Shown here piece after piece: positions 59,660 to 64,000 of a stretch of DNA of 64,000 nt. Within the stretch, counting starts at the first letter, position 1, and every line of letters begins with the position of its first letter. The notes beneath the pieces were generated by a model, which had not been told where the DNA came from, made no database searches, and worked only from the letters and a program-made list of their open reading frames with translations. The stretch lies in the NCBI GenBank assembly GCA_003008705.1, contig PDUO01000002.1, positions 1,072,898 to 1,136,897 of the forward strand, given 5' to 3'. The translations under genes were made by a program, and so were the position numbers. The stretch comes from Pezicula radicicola. Lineage: Eukaryota > Ascomycota > Leotiomycetes > Helotiales > Dermateaceae.

Positions 59660-60938
59660 ATGGCAGAATATAAAGTTTGGACAGTAAAGGAACCTTATCT
59701 GAATATCCACTGCAGTCTGGGCGAAGCACCTCTCCATGAGCCTGCAACCAACACTCTCCGCTTCGTAGACATCAAGAAGCGCCACCTCCATACGCTCTCG
59801 CTTGCCTCTCCCCTTAGCGATCCGGAAGCCCCTGGCGATGCACTTTTCACACTTCAACTTGACATGCCTGTAGGCGTAACGGCTGATATTGAGGGTGTTG
59901 ATCCGGCCAAAAAGATTTTGGTGGGAGGGAAGAGTGGGGTTGCCATTATGGATAGGAAGACCGGCCAGCATGAGCTTTTGCAAAGATTTTATGATAGCAA
60001 GGAGAACGATGACCGACTGAGGAGCAATGACGGAGCTATTGATCCTCAAGGAAGGTTCTGGATTGGAACAATGAATGATTTTCACGTGGGCCCGCCTCAA
60101 GCTGAGGGTAAGCACATGCCTTCTTTGGTTCTGTATCTTACTTTGGAATTTTATAGAACTTAGTATATGAGAGAACTCTTTACCAGTGTAGAGGGCCTAC
60201 TTATGGGGGCGGTTCTTTTGTTTTCTACTTTTTTTAAAAATTAAATAAAAAAAATTAAATAAAAAAAAGGAGAGCAGAAAAGACCAAAGATTCATTTGAT
60301 GTTCAATGAATTCCATAGTGGCTCACTCTACTAGTATTATTACCAAGATAGCCATATTCCACAGACTTTTTCTTTGGTACACAAAAAAAAAGACTCAAAC
60401 CCCATTCTAATACCTCACAGGCACCCTCTTCCGCTTCAATCATGATCTGGCCCGCCATTCTCTCAAGTCAGAACTCGTTATACCAAACGGACTCGGTTGG
60501 TCAGCAGACCAAAAAAACATGTACTTCACGCACTCACAGGAAGGCAAAATCTACGCCTTCGACTATGAAGCTTCCACAGGAAATCTCAGCAATGAACGGA
60601 TATTCTATCAACATCCCCAAGACAAAGGCGGCGAACCCGACGGCTTTGCCATGGACGTTGAAGGTAACATCTGGCAGTGTGTTTATGGGGAGGGTCGAGT
60701 ACTCAAGATTAGTACTGAAGGTAAAGAAGGAAAAGTTATAGGCGAGATCAAACTTCCTACAAGTAATATAACTTGTCCTACTTTTATTGGCACTGAGCTA
60801 TGGATCACGACTGCTGCTGAAGAGGATGAGACTAAGGTTGAGAGTAAGAAGTATGGAGGGGGTCTTTTCAAGGTTGATGTTGGTGTTGAGGGGAAGCCAA
60901 AGTATAAGTTCAAAATGGAGAAACCACACTCGGGCTAG
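59660..60938 (+). CDS. SMP-30/regucalcin-like lactonase
   Basis: Two exons, 59660-60107 and 60421-60938; 321 aa. Joining gives PPQAEG-TLFRFNHDL, correct for the family. The six-bladed propeller signatures are HCSLGEAPLHEPATNTLRFVD (metal Glu), RSNDGAIDPQGRFWIGTMN (Asn/Asp), VIPNGLGWSADQKNMYFTHS (Asn) and GEPDGFAMDVEGNIW (Asp), together giving the divalent-metal site of gluconolactonase-type enzymes. These hydrolyse sugar lactones; a true substrate cannot be read from sequence. The intron is 313 nt, much longer than others here, and carries A/T-rich runs with a duplicated TTAAATAAAAAAAA. No signal peptide, so intracellular. Confidence 0.92.
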
Positions 60939-61693
60939 AAAGTTCAGGTGTAAGGCCTGTAAAGTAGAACTAGCTATGCATTGGGCTGATCGGCTGGAAT
61001 GGTTAAAGGTGGCTAGACATAGGTCTAGTTACATAGAATATAGACAAAACTAGAGGGCTGTAGATATGCTGCAATTTTCTACCATTTTATTGAGCTTCGA
61101 ACTAGTGGAAATTGTATATGCATAAAATGAGTGAATTGTGAGTACTGGCCGTCTAGAAGAGAGGCCGACTAGTAGGTTTTATATACAGAGTGGGAGGCAT
61201 CGTAAACGGCCCGAATGCCATACAAAATGGGCTATTTTGGATGCATGAGGCTTGCGTAGCTTGCTTTACGCATATAAGACAATTCCATACCCTGCGAGAG
61301 ACAAAATGAAGATATATTCGGTGCCATGGTTTCAATATATGAACCACGTGATTTCCGGGCAACACATTTTTATAGCTTCATTAAGTGTACAAAGATAGCA
61401 TTATTCCTGGTGCTAGGTTTTGGATAACTCACTCAATTGTCTTGGACATCAGAAGACCCTCTATATAATTTCGCCACTATCTACTATATAATACATCTAG
61501 GTAGACTGGAGTTATTACAATGGAACTTCTTTGGAAATGGGAACAGAAGTATAGCTATGCAACAACCCAGAAAATAATTAGTCTGAGTAGAAAAACTACC
61601 ACTTCTTGGATAACTTTAGCAGCCAAGAATGGTTTGTATGCCATTACCAACCTCTCACTTCCTTCTCAGTGAACCATATCATACTTCAAATAT
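60939..61693. other. Intergenic between convergent genes
   Basis: About 750 bp with the 3' ends of the SMP-30-like gene (+) and the MFS gene (-). AT-rich; no gene is seen. Confidence 0.55.
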
Positions 61694-63871
61694 TCACATA
61701 ATCTGTTTTCCTTTCACACTCTTCCATTCAACGCCCAAAGAGAAGAGGAAAGCTAGGATTCCCCCAGCAGTACCGACATACTATTTTCACGCCATCAGTC
61801 AGTATATGTGCTACAATTACCAAAGAAACGAAAGGGATACTTACGAAAGTGGCCGTGATAGCACTATTATATGCCTGTATGACAGCCGGAAGATCCGCTT
61901 CCCCCACAACGTTCCTCACACCCTGAGCACCGGCCAAAACAACAGCCTGAGCATTAACAGACGGAGCTTTCGAAACAATCTCACTGACAAGCCGGGAAAC
62001 GAAGATATTCTCTGCAATAGCGAGGAAGATTGCGCCGCCGAAAAATCCAGAGAATGTTGACATGGAGGTACCAACCGAGATATCGCTTTGGGGAAGTACA
62101 GACATGATTGCTATGACCGGCTATGTTTTAATATTTTTAGCATTGTCTGGTAAACTTTGTGGGGGTTATGACTGATTGAGAGGAGATTGGGGAATAGGTG
62201 ACAGACCATTTGAATGGCTAGAGATGAAGCAAAGCCTCCGAGAACTTGAATCCCGTTTATCATACTGCTCGATTCGTTGGTTTCGAAGGTCGAGAAGATA
62301 CCTGCTGAGATTGCTGTGGTAATCCCGCCTGCTATGAGCCACGGATTGTAAAGTCCAAATTTGGTCACTGCAAGAATTAGCTTGTTTTGTTCATCATTTC
62401 TGATGTTTTATTGCTCTGTGATACTCACCAAGGCCGCCTGCAACAATTGACATTACAACAGACCCAAGTACGGTAGGTATGAATCGAATTCCACTCCCAA
62501 GCGGAGAAGCTCCCTTGATAACCTGAAACCACATGGGTAGATAATAGGCTACCAACTGTGCGCTTCCCATTCCAAAAGCGCAAACTCCAACTGCAGTCCA
62601 CACTGTTCTGTGGCCTAGGATCCTCGGTGGAATGCTACCTTCATCTTGCTGGTGCCATTGCCATAAAGCAAACAAGATCAGCACAGCACCGGCTCCAACA
62701 ATGAGTCCAATGACCATTGCCGATTTCCATGGGTATGTATTTCCACCCCACTGAACTGCTAGAAGGAGCATTACTACTGCCGGAATGAAGAGAATGAGAC
62801 CGGGTAGATCTAGGTGTTTCATTTTCTCGGTGATGGGAAGACTGCTATCAGGAAGGCTATGTGGGTGGAAAAGGAAGACGAGAATGACGATGGATATAGC
62901 GCCTAGAGGAAGATTGATGTAGAAGCACCACCGCCACGAAACGTGTTGAGTGAAAGCACCTCCAAGAATCGGTCCAACGATATTGGACACACTGAACATC
63001 GAAGCGATAGCTCCCGTATAGACTTCAAATGAACATATTAATAAACCGACAATTTGGAGTAGCCGCGAAAAGAGAACTACTTACTTGGTCGTTGGCGTAA
63101 CGGGATGGAATTAGCTAAGATGACGATAGCCCCAGAGAAAAGACCAGCAGCACCGCAACCAGCTATAGCACGACCGAGAATAAGCATCGTGGAAGAGACG
63201 GAAGTGGCGCATATCAGACTGCCGAACTCGAAGATACACAAGTATGCTAAGTAAGTGTACTTAAGATTGAAGTACCGGTAGATCTTCCCTGAGATTGGCT
63301 GAAGTGCACAGCTATAAGCAGACAGTTAGCTTGTTTGGTTCGGGATTTAGCCAACAATGTCGAGTCTTTCGAATAATTCGATGAGCTCAACCTATGAAGC
63401 ATGAAATACTAAGAACTTCTTGATGCTACGTACGTACAAATGAGGTACGCACTATTGAACCTATCAGTATTTGTCGGGATTAACAACATGTAGGGTAAAA
63501 ACACCTTCCGTACCACCCAACATCATCTAGCGAATTGAATTTGGTTGTAATTGTTGGGATCGCCTATTCTGTTAGAGTCAAACCACCACAGGTTCAGGTA
63601 GAGAACCTTACTGTAGCTAAGATGGCATTGTCCTTTGATTGTTAACGTTTAAAGCTAGAGAATGAAGCATAAGCAGAACACATACCAATCCCATGAGTAA
63701 CACCGTAAGACAAAGTCCTAGCACGACAAAGTAGAGCCTTGCACCACTCACGAATTGATACTCTTCCTTATCTCCACTCGAGATAGCTAGTGGCGGTATG
63801 TTCTTTTCTTCCTGAAGGATGCTGTGGTCTCGGCTTCGAGTCGGCAACGATTCATCTGGCGACGACATCAT
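61694..63871 (-). CDS. MFS drug:H+ antiporter-type transporter (DHA2, 14 TM)
   Basis: Nine exons on the minus strand: 63686-63871, 63612-63632, 63505-63563, 63434-63451, 63085-63311, 62429-63022, 62207-62367, 61845-62120 and 61694-61780; 542 aa, normal for the family. Two are microexons (21 and 18 nt), placed by family text: [38 protein letters not shown] and [36 protein letters not shown] is the DHA2 motif C region; a late [16 protein letters not shown] and a cytoplasmic end [11 protein letters not shown] follow. The N-terminal 45 residues are polar. Such plasma-membrane antiporters export toxic compounds or secondary metabolites (AflT-like group). No biosynthetic cluster gene is seen beside it, so a general efflux role is as likely. 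Confidence 0.92.
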
Positions 63872-64000
63872 GAAGTAGTCCGATATCTAGCAGTGGCACA
63901 AAGAAGATGTTTAGAAAATATATTTAAGGATTAGAATTTGAAGTGCACTGAAAACAAGAACCGATGTATTTAAGTAGTGTGGTGTATCTGGAGACCGGAA
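63872..64000. other. Start of the MFS promoter region
   Basis: The window ends 129 bp upstream of the MFS start codon; no element can be assigned. Confidence 0.5.

Overview
The window looks like nuclear DNA of a filamentous ascomycete (Pezizomycotina; a leotiomycete-type genome is my guess, not shown). Reasons: most protein genes have short GT-AG introns (mostly 46-155 nt) with CTAAC/CTGAC-like branch sites; RPL17 has an intron directly after its start codon; and the gene set is fungal (vacuolar carboxypeptidase Y, Cas1-type O-acetyltransferase, ureidoglycolate lyase, a bZIP factor with an NAGASARFR basic region, a 14-TM drug-type MFS carrier). There are no operons, and I saw no tRNA, rRNA or CRISPR array.

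Layout. 0.7-6 kb: a Cys/His and coiled-coil protein and an F-box protein. 7.1-10.5 kb: a ribosome block with RPL17 (-) and RPS18 (+) head to head across about 255 bp, then SDO1/SBDS (-) converging on RPS18. 11.2-16.2 kb: two serine carboxypeptidases, the vacuolar CPY and a secreted divergent S10 enzyme. 19.3-22 kb: a PC-esterase/Cas1 acyltransferase. 22-32 kb: an AT-rich, gene-poor island with a Tc1/mariner-like MITE, an LTR-like direct repeat pair, a CpG-rich patch and a broken SNF2 helicase gene. 32.3-37.8 kb: an ELO elongase with an Asn-Gly tail, convergent with a large SANT/Myb-like nuclear protein. 38.5-48.9 kb: a catabolic stretch of ureidoglycolate lyase, a carotenoid/stilbene cleavage dioxygenase, an M20 amidohydrolase and an aldehyde dehydrogenase. 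50.1-51.8 kb: a bZIP transcription factor, followed by almost 8 kb with no recognisable gene. 59.7-63.9 kb: an SMP-30/regucalcin lactonase-like enzyme and a DHA2 MFS transporter with nine exons.

Exon joins were derived by hand from splice consensus, reading frame and family motifs. In every spliced model the coding lengths sum to a whole number of codons.

The least explained signals are repeats. (1) A dispersed minisatellite with an exact 18-bp unit (about TGAGTAACTCACTTGATT) occurs at seven or more intergenic loci in both orientations, several of them 175-300 bp past a stop codon. (2) A nine-copy motif array (TGTTGCA...TTTGACTTT) at 42.06-42.80 kb has a higher-order period of about 127-159 bp. 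(3) Four tandem repeats of roughly 68-90 bp lie inside RPL17 intron 1. (4) A recent, internally deleted copy of part of RPS18, intron included, lies 8 kb from its parent.
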